Source: Macrocybe gigantea
Taxonomy: Eukaryota > Basidiomycota > Agaricomycetes > Agaricales > Callistosporiaceae
Length of the DNA stretch: 64,000 bases
NCBI GenBank assembly: GCA_011319805.1
Contig: SJRY01000066.1
Location: 98,777-162,776 of the forward strand
Reading direction: 5' to 3'
The position numbers and the translations under genes are program-made. A model generated the notes under the pieces. It saw nothing but the letters and a program-made list of their open reading frames with translations. It ran no database searches and had not been told where the DNA came from. The stretch's first letter is position 1; the number at the start of each line of letters is the position of its first letter. Below are positions 11,341 through 20,714 of this stretch, piece by piece.

Positions 11341-13106
11341 ATGCAGACCAAGCCGTCAGGCTATCAGTTCTATCGCGATGTCCTGGGCAGCCCAAAGTTC
11401 ATCGTGGCTCCAATGGTCGACCAGAGCGAGCTGGTTCGTGCAATACTTATGTTTCTCATAATTACCTACTTAGCGACGTATCTGCAGGCTTGGAGGCGGC
11501 TCTCGAGGCGATACGGCGCGCAGGTCAGTACGGAGTGGAACGCTATTGAGATTTAGAGCTTATATTTCTGTACTCCAGCTGATATACACCCCGATGATTA
11601 ATGCCAAGGTGCGCTTTTCTCTCGCGTTCATGTTGGCGATGAGGGTTTCATACGACCTGACGCAGATGTTTGCGAATTCGACGCACAAGGGATATCAAGA
11701 ACAAAACTTTGACATCGCAAGCGGGGAAGAAGGGGATCCGACGACGGATAGACCTCTTGTTGTCCAGTTCTGCGCGAACGACGCCGACCAGCTGCTCGCT
11801 TCCGCCAAGATCGTCGAGAAACATTGCGATGCCGTGGACATCAACCTCGGGTGCCCTCAAGATATCGCTAAAAAGGGCAGATATGGTGCATACCTCCAGG
11901 ATGATTGGGATCTGATTTACAAGTTGAGTGAGTCGCTTTGTCCCTCTGACACACAACCCCCTCGGAATACTCACGCTCAACTTATCGTCTCCAGTCAACA
12001 CGCTTCATACGAATCTATCCATCCCGGTGACTGCCAAGTTCCGAGTGTTCCCGACAGTTGAGAAAACCGTCGAATACGCCAAAATGCTGGAGAGCGCTGG
12101 TGCCCAGATCATAACCTGCCATGGTAGGACAAGGGAGCAGAGGGGACAAAATACTGTCTGTGATTCGGATTCCGCCTTCGTCTTCTGCCGCTCTAAACTC
12201 TGTTTCCCTTCAGGGTTTAGCTGATTGGGACAAGATTCGTGCGGTCAAGGAAGCGGTCTCGATACCAGTGTTCGCGAATGGCAATATCCTTTTCAGTCCG
12301 ACATCATTGCCTGCCTGAAAGCAACCGGCGCGGACGCCGTCATGAGCGCAGAAGGGCAATTGTACAACGCAGCTCTCTTTGCTGGCCTTGATTCTTCGCA
12401 CTTTGATACCCTCGGCTCCTATTCCACTTCTCTTTCGGACACCTCGACCCACCCAGATACCAATTCCGACTACCATTCAGACGCAGCTATACTGACACGG
12501 CATCCCCCTCATGCGGATTTGGCACTCGAATACCTAGACATCGTCCTCTCTCTCAAAACGCACACGGCCGTCAGTGCTGTCAAGGGCCACCTTTTCAAGA
12601 TCATGCGACCAGCCCTGTCTCGCGAGACAGATCTGCGTGAGAGATTGGGCAAGATTAAGGTAAATGCCAAGAAACCTCGGGAAGGTTATCAAGAATACGT
12701 CGAAATATGCGAGGAAATGAAGAGGCGGATGGATGTGAGTGATTCTGTTGGCATGGCGTAACGTCGAACTTGGCTGAAATATCATCTCAGCGAGATGCGA
12801 AGGAAATGGAGGGAACACTATTGAAAGACTTGATCAAAGTGGAACCGTCGACGGGTCTTGCCATTATGCCTCATTGGTTGTCACAGCCCTATTTCCGTCC
12901 ACTGCCAGCTGTCAAGAACCCCACTGGTAAGGCTTCATCGTCTTCGAAAATCCGAAATCACGTTTATGTTACACTTGACAGCCGAAAAGGCTTCGCTAGC
13001 CAGTAAGCGGCCAGGCTCAGATATCGTCATAGATCGCATAGCAGAGGATCAAAAGAGAGTCAAGCTAGACATTCCAGCCAATCTGTCCGCTGCCATTCCA
13101 GCATAA
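11341..13106 (+). CDS. DUS1: tRNA-dihydrouridine(16/17) synthase
   Basis: This flavoenzyme reduces uridine 16/17 in the D-loop of tRNAs using NADPH and FMN. The eight exons I infer give the family's motifs in order: [37 protein letters not shown] (catalytic Cys), [41 protein letters not shown] and [16 protein letters not shown]. The C-terminal region continues past the TIM barrel to a Lys-rich end, which is normal for Dus1. Approximate exons are 11341-11433, 11488-11523, 11579-11608, 11666-11927, 11995-12155, 12214-12734, 12791-12926 and 12982-13106. One base is missing at the T run 12290-12293: NGNILF ends one frame and [12 protein letters not shown] resumes in the next. Because the rest is conserved and the enzyme is core metabolism, I take this as an assembly error. 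Confidence 0.92.
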
Positions 13107-13378
13107 AGTTGTTGGTATTTACTTTATCGCGTCAGTCAGCTCCGCTCGGATCTAGTTCGCGTTGAACAGATCCACTGGTGCAGTCATATCTTGCTTGCTT
13201 TGGACTCGCAGATCAGGGTGTCCCCGATAGCCCTTTCGTCTTTTGATGCAACAGCCGACATTGCAGTTATCGTCCGTTATTGAAGTTTATATCTGATTGC
13301 AGTATTCTGATGCATTCCATTCAAGGCTTAGGACTATAGACAGTGACTAGATGACTAGACGACACAATGGCACTACGT

Positions 13379-14950
13379 TTAGAATGTCGGGTACTCGAAA
13401 CCCGCCATTCCAACCAAGTCGGTATTCTCACACCTGGAAAACGTGAGTCGGAAAGCAACATAGAACTCTGGGTACTCACGTCGAGATTTGTGCGATTCCA
13501 TCCGCATGGCCAATTTGCAGTCATCATCTGTGAAAATGAAATTAACTTGATTTCATCATCGCGTCGTTGATAGAGAAACTTACCAGGGGCGAAGATGAAT
13601 TCTCCACCCAACTGTGAATGGTCTCCTTCCTTGCCAACTAACGAGGGATGTTTCAAGGGCCCTTTCTGGCGCAGGGTTCGAAGAGTAAGCATGAATATCA
13701 AGGCCAGAATGAGACCAACCAGAACGGATATCATGTTGTTCGCGAAGTGAGGGATCGTGCGCCCAGTCTTTTTGGGCTTCGGCTTGTCATTTGGGTCAGG
13801 CTCGCTGTGCATCTGAAGCAGCTTGTACAGCTCGCGAGTTGGATCAGTGAGGATGACACCTCCGAAGCGAGTCGTCTCTGCACAGATAGGAAAAAAATTG
13901 TAAGTGTGGTGAGGGCACGTGTTGAGACAGATTACCAGCGTAGGCCGCGATGGGCATCCAATCGCCGCAACCTATGACGACCACTCGAATGTCCTGGTCC
14001 AAGAGTGTTTCAAGCGGGAGTTGGCCTAGCTGAGTGACGTACGCCTTGAGCCTTGCATGAGTATCTGCGGACAGTTACGAAGGAAACGCAAGCTTGTCTG
14101 ACCTGGTCTTCCTGATATTTGTAGCGATATTCAGACATCTTATCGAGTGGTTCCAGTTATAACCGAAGCGCACCTTGTTGAAAAAATGCCCTAGATCATG
14201 AACCAGTTGAAGAAATAAATCACTGGGAGAAAATCGTGGAGCGCACTGATGAAGACGCAGATCGTCATTGATCTGCAGTATATTTGAGGAAAACGAACGT
14301 TTTTTCCCGCACCGTCGAGGAGGATGATCGTTTCCGCGGCTTTGGTCATTCTGCGTTCGCTCGGAGGCGAATACATCGCTTCCCTCCACTGCCTCATCGC
14401 ACGCTCGTCTTCCTTTGGTGGTCCCCATCGACAGCCTCCATCGACGAGGACGCTTTTTTCCTCCGTTATGCCCGTCATTCGCCTTAGCTCCCCCTCCCTC
14501 CTTCACGGGCTCCCTGACTGGTTCCTTCCCTTTTTCCTTCCCTTGTACTTGCACCTGTTCCCTCCTTTGCTCCTTCCTGTAATCCTTGTCTGTTTCCTTG
14601 TCTGGTTCTCTCTCCCTCTCCTTCCCCTTGCCTTTGCTTTGCGAGAGATCGATTCGAACCTCCTTCGGCTCTGGGGCAATCGTCCTGATCTCATCGCTCC
14701 GACGGATTGTCGACGCTTTGAGCGTTTCAGTCGAGCTAGTATTTCGCAGACTCTTTGCCTCTTCCGGAGGCGTCACGATCACTTCGGGAAGGTGCTGCTC
14801 TGGCAGAGAGGAGTAGCGCGCCAGAGAGGAGGACGATGTGGAGGCTGACTTGGAGGACCGAGACCATGTCTCCGAGAGTGCGAGAGAGAGCTTGGATGAT
14901 GTCGGAGTCAAGCTCTTGAAGAGCTTTTTCGGCTTGAACAGTGATGGCAT
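13379..14950 (-). CDS. Thioredoxin-fold AhpC/TSA-like protein with disordered N-terminus
   Basis: This is a peroxiredoxin-like (AhpC/TSA_2 type) protein. From the ATG at 14950 comes about 150 residues rich in Ser, Lys and Glu (disordered), then the fold: KAAETIILLDGAGKNVRF, TICVFI joined over a 56-nt intron to RHFF, VVVIGCGDWMPIAAYA (short exon near 13940-14070), TDPTRELYKLL, KGPLKHPSLVGKEG, LGGEFIFAPG, DDCKLAMRMESHK. These match the conserved order of fungal family members. After RHFF the usual Cys-x-x-Cys (the redox site) is not visible; I read RHFFNKVRFGYN. A hydrophobic segment (ISVLVGLILALIFMLTL) interrupts the C-terminal part. Intron borders between about 14340 and 14440 and the last 30 codons are uncertain; read straight through, it ends DLVGMAGFEYPTF with the stop at 13379-13381. 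Confidence 0.7.
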
Positions 14951-15325
14951 ATCGGGGTGCGACGTGATGGATATGAAAGAACGCGCCTGAGCGCCTCTGT
15001 TATAGTGTCGGTTATAGCCCGTCTTGTCTTATCTGCACGTGTCGGTATAGCCCATTGATGCCTCGTTCTCGCCACGTTTCTTTCGGGTTCTTCACTTCCT
15101 TACAACAATCTGTCCTATTTATGAGCATAGTCCTGTATTTTGATGCAACGAGGCGAGCGACCTTTGACAATCAGTTGTGTTAAGACCCACAATGGGCGCC
15201 TGTGCTGCTTGCAGTGTGCGCGCTTGAGCGATTATCATAGCAGATAAACAAGGACCCACAAGCCACAGCCCTGCCATCACGTGACAACTAACACCACGAC
15301 ACTGCGGAGTGGTTCAGGCGCGACC
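14951..15325. other. Divergent promoter region
   Basis: This interval separates the divergently transcribed AhpC/TSA-like and EI24-like genes. No reading frame, repeat or clear regulatory motif is visible. Confidence 0.4.
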
Positions 15326-16622
15326 ATGTCCACCAACAGCCTGAAAGGCCCCGAGGCCCAGGACGCTCTATTTGAAAAACCTCATCAAGAAGTTCCTGAG
15401 AATCTTGTTCGAGCGACTTTGAGACTTCAATTTCCGCCGACATACGTCGTGGTCGGCGTTTACAGACTCTTCACGGACAGACTCCTGTACGTTCCAGCTT
15501 GGGATAAGTGCAAGCATGCGACGCGCCGTGGAGCAATAGTGGGATTCATTTGGGTGCGTATCGTCTGGTCGGAGTGTTGCAGTATCTGACATACGGCTCT
15601 TCAGGCCTTTCTTACATTCAACGTTCAACGAAAGTTTATCAAGATTTTCTTGGCCAAGTATGTCCTTTTTTCGTCGATATATGATAGCGACTAAAGTGCG
15701 CAGCTCGCCTCGTATAACAGGGCTTTCGGATGATACGGTGTTCGGATTCAAGGTCCCGTTTGGCGTGCACACTTGTCCGGTTCCTCCTCCGAGTCTGTTG
15801 GACGGCTCTTAAAAAGCGTTTGCAGATGCCGCAGTGCTGCTTCTCGGTTCTCAAATAACTTTTATCATGCGCTTCTTCCTGTCTCGCAACATTCGAATCG
15901 CCCGTGATCGCGTCTGGGCGCAGACGATCGCCTCCAGAGGAAAGGGGGACGATTTCTGGCAACCTACGTCGAAGAGTGGGATGTTCCTCCGACAGTAGAG
16001 CCCGAATCAAAATGGGAGCGCATCGCGAAGAAGTGGTTTGGAAGCGGACTAGGAATCTTTGCCGTGAAACGAAGTCGGTCTGCAATTAACCTTGCTTTTT
16101 CAACGACTTTGTTCATGCCATTCCAGTCATTCTCTTGCCGTTTGACTTTTATCCTTTCATTGGGATCATTATAGCTGCCTGGTTAAAGGCGTTGGGTACC
16201 GCCAACTATCTGCACAAGCCGGTACGTCACTTGCTGTATGTTCGTTTGCCCCGACTGCTCAAGAATGCACATACGACCTTGCAGTATTTTGAATCCAAGA
16301 AAATGACGCAAAAGGAAGTCGCCCTGTTCATAGAAGAACGAAATGGGATTATCGGCGTAAGCCCATGTCCGGTTCTGGACCGATTTGCCTCGTGACCGTT
16401 GCTCTCTCCCAGTTTTCGGTTTTGCCGCGGCTCTTCTGGAAGGGATACCGATAATCGGCTTGATCTTTACCGTTTCGAACCGAGCAGGTGCGGCTATGTG
16501 GGCACACGGTCGGTAGATCCTTCACTTCAGAAATCTGGTTTGCAGACCTGACATGGATCACAGATCTTGAAAAGCGCCAGCACTTTGTCGCTGCCCAAAA
16601 GGCAAGCCGGTATGCGACATAG
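15326..16622 (+). CDS. EI24-domain (RRT8-like) integral membrane protein
   Basis: This polytopic membrane protein belongs to the fungal EI24/outer-spore-wall RRT8-like group; its biochemical role is not established. The ATG at 15326 gives MSTNSLKGPEAQD, then LLYVPAWDKCKHATRRG, GFKVPFGVHT, a hydrophobic LLGSQITFIMRFFL, FYPFIGIIIAAWLKALGTAN, YFESKKMT, FGFAAALLEGIPIIGLIFT and the family signature SNRAGAAMWAHDLEKRQHF near the C-terminus. Introns follow GFIW (15554-15604) and later exons; the last joins MWAH to DLEKRQ. One base is lost at CC 15963-15964: FW-Q-P is followed in the next frame by YVEEWDVPPTVEPESKW, so CCC was probably read as CC. The stop is TAG 16620-16622. Confidence 0.82.
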
Positions 16623-17064
16623 TCACGCGAACGTTGCTGTGTTATATTGTTTGACCGTTTAATGCATACCTGAACACTGTCACATTTCTGCTTCCAACGT
16701 TAATGGACAGCGTCCTATCCTAGGTTCTGATTGTTTGTCTATATATGTCCCCTATTATTGTGCTGTTCCGTTCTGAAAGTTTCCGACAATTGCAAAACAT
16801 GGAACTTGGCCATCTTCAAAAGTCTCAATTACCCGCGCAATCTCCGCCATTGACCTTGTTCCATGCGTTCATTTCGCTTTCGTGCCCTTCACCTATGCGC
16901 TAACCATATCGCTATATTTGGACGTCATATACAATGCGTGACCGATCTGTTCGGTTACTTAAAGCCTTGCAACTCAACGGGGGGTCGAGAGTGGTCTGGA
17001 GGCCTGCTTCTTCACTACTTCGTCTCTTCTCTCGATACCCGTTCCTCCTAATTATCTGGCGGAA
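16623..17064. other. Intergenic, possible 5' exons of next gene
   Basis: A short frame around 16835-16935 (IDLVPCVHFAFVPFTYAL...) might be an upstream exon or a remnant. I cannot join it to the exonuclease-like gene, so I leave it uncalled. Confidence 0.3.
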
Positions 17065-18975
17065 ATGTCTGATTTTACCCTTGTCGATCCAAGAGGCTGG
17101 GAGTATGACCTTCACTCGGTTCGGTTGGAGCGATTCAGCCATCCGTCCCGCTTATCTGACGTTGTCTCTCGTGCGAGCAGGTCTATTCGGCGTATATTGG
17201 CTACTTTCAAGTCTATAACATACCCTGGTGAGTTTCAACCCACGCTGCTTGTCGTCGTCGTTTGATGGTGTTTGTAGGTATGAGCGAACGTGGTGCCACA
17301 TTTTCTCCACCTTCGAAAGCTTCCTGTCGTTCTCTTGGCCTGTGATCACCGTCACCGACGCAAGGACGGGACGAGCCCACATTGTGACTCGTCTCACATC
17401 CATCCATGCATTCCTAAAGATGATGAAAACAAGGTTTTGTATTTCTTTCTCCTCGGATGACCCTGTTCACATGACATTTTCAGGTTCGGAGAAACGTTGG
17501 AAGTAGCGCCCAATATCGTTCAGGTCGTTCCCTTCGAGACGTCTACCCGACACTTGCGCCGCGTTTCTGACTATGCGACGTACAAGAAGCTTTATTCTAC
17601 TTTACCGGCCGCTGTGCTCTCTGCACTAAAGGTTCGAGTCCGGGCGGGAGAATCCAAGGCGATACAGGAGCTTTGGGAAGGGAGGGACAAGACGTTCATG
17701 GCTTATCATCTGAGTGGAGCGAGAGAAACGAGAAGAGCTGTCTGGAATGGGGTTATGCAGCCGTGAGGTGCAGTCACATTGACGCGTGAGCTCTTCTTTT
17801 TGTTCTTCTCCGTGTTCTTATCACTGATTACGATCAGCCTGGGACAATGGCCACCAGTCCCAGATTCCAATTACAGGTCATATTCTTTGCCCGCAAACCA
17901 TCCATCTCGCATTAATGCCTCGTTACAGGAAAGGTCATTACATCGTTGGCGAATACGTGGACAAGGTCGTCAACAAAATATGCCCCACGTTTCCTTGGCA
18001 TGTGAGCAACGGTCATTCATGACATTTTGCTTTTATCGCGAGCTGACTATCCTCTAGTATGCCGTAAGATCTACTTGTCATTCTCTATGAATGATGCGAA
18101 TGATTGATTATTTCCCTTTTCAAGTTTGGCGACAGTCAGATAGCGTCGAAAGTCAAGCTACCCGAAATTATACAAGCCGTCATTGAGTAGTGACATTTTG
18201 CTTCGAGTTGAACTCCGCCTTACGTGCATTTGTTACTTGAAAACAGCAGTCTTGCAAGTCCAGACTCGGAAACGACTTCCAACTCGCTCGTACTTGTAGG
18301 TCATGGCATTCACGCAGACCTCGCACGCTTGGAACAGATGAAAATCAGTAAGGATTACACTCGACTGGCTGTGCATCTTACGACGTTGTCCGCAGAGCTT
18401 CCTCATAACGTTCTTATTGTTGACATCACGAGCTTTGAACGTTCGTTGTACAGTGCCGGAGAGCGGGGAATGATGGTGGATGCAGCGACGGGCAAGCCCC
18501 GGATGTCCGGATCCACACTTTCTCTTGAGACCCTGCTGCTCTCCTTCACGTCGGCCGCATCATCGACCGACTCCCCAACCCAACGAGGCAGATCGTCCTC
18601 CCGAACGCGACACTGCACAACTCGGGTAATGACGCCTTCATGACGCTCTTTGCGCTGCAAATGCTGCTAGAGCCAGAAACGACGCAGGTGCCGAGCGTCA
18701 AGCGGGCGAGGTTGGGCCATCCAGGCGGGATGATGAGCCCGATGATGGACCCGGCACACATGGCTCGCTCCGGACTTCACGTTCCGATGCCGTATCCGAG
18801 CGCGTTCGGCCTTTTGTCGCCACCGCTGTCGCCTTATGATCTCTCCGGGGAACTTGGTCAGATCCAGATGGCCATGTCTCCGTCGAAATCGCCTGTGCCG
18901 TCTTTCTCCGCGCGGCTACATCCTGGGAAGAGAACGAACAGCGGAAGCAGCGGACCAACGACTAAACGCGAGTAG
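17065..18975 (+). CDS. DEDDh 3'-5' exonuclease-like protein (Gfd2/YDR514C type)
   Basis: The C-terminal half is an RNase H-fold exonuclease-like domain: KGHYIVGEYVDKVVNKICPTFPW, FGDSQIASKVKLPEIIQAVI, SLVLVGHGIHADLARLEQM, NVLIVDITSF, STLSLETLLLS and, near the end, LHNSGNDAFMTLFALQML, which carries the late acidic motif of the DEDD superfamily. The N-terminal half (WCHIFSTFESFLSFSWPVI, TYKKLYSTLPAAVL) is conserved-looking but unassigned. The tail is Pro/Ser/Met-rich. Substrate is unknown; family members are thought to be nucleases. Splicing includes an apparent 6-nt exon at 18058-18063. Two frame losses are visible, one near 17225-17285 and one at CC 18543-18544, after which LHVGRIIDRLPNPTRQIVLPN continues in frame. 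The start at 17065 is the first ATG that leads into the conserved region. Confidence 0.72.
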
Positions 18976-19046
18976 AACACCACACCGCAGATGTTATTAA
19001 CATAACATCACTCGCAATTTCGCATTCGCAGATCTGACGTTACCTG

Positions 19047-19183
19047 ATGGATTGCAGAACGTTACGGACCTTATGAACTAATCGCGTACGACATGGACAA
19101 ATGAACGCTTTCCACGACGAGATAGCTTTTAATATTTACATTCTAATACTATACTCCTTGCCTATATGATGCGCCGCGTTCAT
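19047..19183 (+). repeat. Direct repeat, copy A
   Basis: This is similar over its length to 20517-20637 in the same orientation (about 85% by eye, with a 16-nt indel), both beginning ATGGATTGCAGAAC and ending CGCGTTCAT. Copy B lies just beyond the stop of the phosphoglycerate mutase gene, so copy A looks like a duplicate of that gene's 3' flank. Confidence 0.8.
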
Positions 19184-19377
19184 AGTCTACGGCCTGTTTT
19201 TCATCTCTGCACTAGCCTCCCACCCTTCCACTCATATCGCTTTCGCACTGTGACATCAAAAAGTGTTTTACTGCTCTCTTCGCAACGCCTCTAGCGTGCT
19301 AAATGTCAATGGCGATGTGTCAGCGACAGGACGATTGCAGCGGCGTCGTCCACCGCTCTACTGGAAGATCGACCAAG

Positions 19378-19425
19378 TACATTCTCCTAATCACGGCGGA
19401 CCACGGAAACGCGGAACAAATGAAA
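19378..19425 (+). pseudogene. Fragment of phosphoglycerate mutase
   Basis: Sixteen codons read YILLITADHGNAEQMK, identical in protein to the metal-binding motif region of the full gene at 20715-22806 but on the opposite strand. At DNA level it differs at several third positions. Flanking sequence does not match. It is a dead, inverted fragment, presumably left by the same rearrangement that made the 19047/20517 repeat pair. Confidence 0.75.
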
Positions 19426-19672
19426 CAACCGCAGATGCTAGTATATCTTGCGGCATACTGTAGGACAGTCAGCTATGCCAAGCGAACCCATGTATTCACC
19501 GGCGATATGATGGCCTTTTCTGCATATTTGATGTCTGATACAAGCAGGTCCAATGGGACGAACAACGGGGGTTGGTGGTGCTGGCTGGCAGATTTTATCG
19601 TCTTCAAAGTTTCCGTAGCTGCAGACCGAGCTAGAAAAAAGAATCAATCCAACATTCACGCAAATACGAATT

Positions 19673-20428
19673 TCAGCACGCACTGATGATTCGGTTGGCG
19701 CCATTTATTGTGAAACCGATATCAATCACGTTTTCAAGTGCACGCTCGACTGTGACCTTTTTCGGGTTGTCCAAGGTCGGCCAGAAACATAAGAGTTCTC
19801 CACCCACAACAAAACGCTCGACTGTGAAATCGCTCTCCCCATCCAAGGGGTTATGTTCAGGCGTTCTGAAATGTGCCATTGTCCACCATACACAAATTCG
19901 ATTTCCTAGCTCACGGATGATGGTGACCAGAATAATCATGAGCAATTGGTCTGTAGAGAGATGAATGTTGGCTTGACGGGTCTGACGGCAAGTGTGAGAA
20001 GATAAAAAGGTAATGTGTAACGAAAACAGTACCAACGGAGCCACCACTCTTGCATCAAGGAACACGCCATCCTTAACGGACTGATGTGTCCAGCCGTAAG
20101 GGTTTGTTCGCCCGCGACTGGCACGAACATGGATAGGAGGCCAGAGCGTTTCGAAAAACGAAAGGACATTTTCATCCGTTGGTGGAAAAGCACGAATAGA
20201 GTCAAGGATATCTCTGTTTTGTTTATTCTTGTAAAGCTCGAGAAGCAGACGCAGGTAGGGTTGGCGGTAGAATGTAGAGCAAAGGAGCATGTTGCGAAGA
20301 GCGTTCATTATTTGTGCTATAGGGAGATAGCGGGTATCAGCGGTCACGTCGACGACGGTGCTTTGACCGTTGATGTTCCGTAATTCAGTGATGACCACAG
20401 GTGAGTGTGAGTTTGAGTTGAAGGGCAT
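19673..20428 (-). CDS. Metalloprotease-like fungal protein with degenerate HExxH
   Basis: A two-exon gene: an in-frame 51-nt intron at 19982-20032 joins VVAPL to TRQANIHLSTDQ, giving 234 residues. The segment LLMIILVTIIRELGNRI, followed by FRTPE, GESDFTVERFVVGG and an aromatic end (LCFWPTL), has the layout of a fungal family in which HELxH is followed by a Gly-Glu-x-Gly...Glu...Phe-Gly-Gly block and resembles zinc metalloproteases. Here both zinc-binding His appear replaced (RELGN), so it is probably inactive as a protease. The family link is from recall and is tentative. The gene is bracketed by the 19047/20517 direct repeats. Confidence 0.6.
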   Translation of the reverse strand: MPFNSNSHSPVVITELRNINGQSTVVDVTADTRYLPIAQIMNALRNMLLCSTFYRQPYLRLLLELYKNKQNRDILDSIRAFPPTDENVLSFFETLWPPIHVRASRGRTNPYGWTHQSVKDGVFLDARVVAPLVLFSLHITFLSSHTCRQTRQANIHLSTDQLLMIILVTIIRELGNRICVWWTMAHFRTPEHNPLDGESDFTVERFVVGGELLCFWPTLDNPKKVTVERALENVIDIGFTINGANRIISAC

Positions 20429-20516
20429 GATGGATGTAAAGTTGGATCAGACAGGGGACTTGCGTCTCGTCTCGATCACTTTGTTCTTTCATACGGTGAC
20501 TGTTTTAGTCGCTCCA

Positions 20517-20637
20517 ATGGATTGCAGAACATTACAGACCTTTTGAATTTATCGAACAACGCTTTCCACAACAAAATAGCTTTCAATATGCACATTCTAA
20601 TACTCTACTCCTTGTCTACATGACGCACCGCGTTCAT
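20517..20637 (+). repeat. Direct repeat, copy B
   Basis: Partner of 19047-19183. It starts about 80 bp past the stop codon of the phosphoglycerate mutase gene (minus strand) and is probably its original 3' flank. Together the two copies bracket the metalloprotease-like gene. Confidence 0.8.
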
Positions 20638-20714
20638 CTATCTCTTTTTTCCCTGGTCAGAACGCGAAGGACGCTCAGTGTACTCGTACATTTCTAATTT
20701 GATCTAATTCGATG

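Larger units (their letters stand above)
18976..19672. other. Intergenic with duplicated DNA
   Basis: This contains one copy of the direct repeat (19047-19183) and a scrap of phosphoglycerate mutase coding sequence (19378-19425), both described separately. The remainder shows nothing. Confidence 0.5.

Noticed and set aside
14323..14848. A 174-codon plus-strand frame opposite the AhpC/TSA-like gene
   Set aside because: It is the shadow of the low-complexity Lys/Glu-rich coding strand; its own composition (Leu/Ser/Phe/Pro runs) is what the complement gives.
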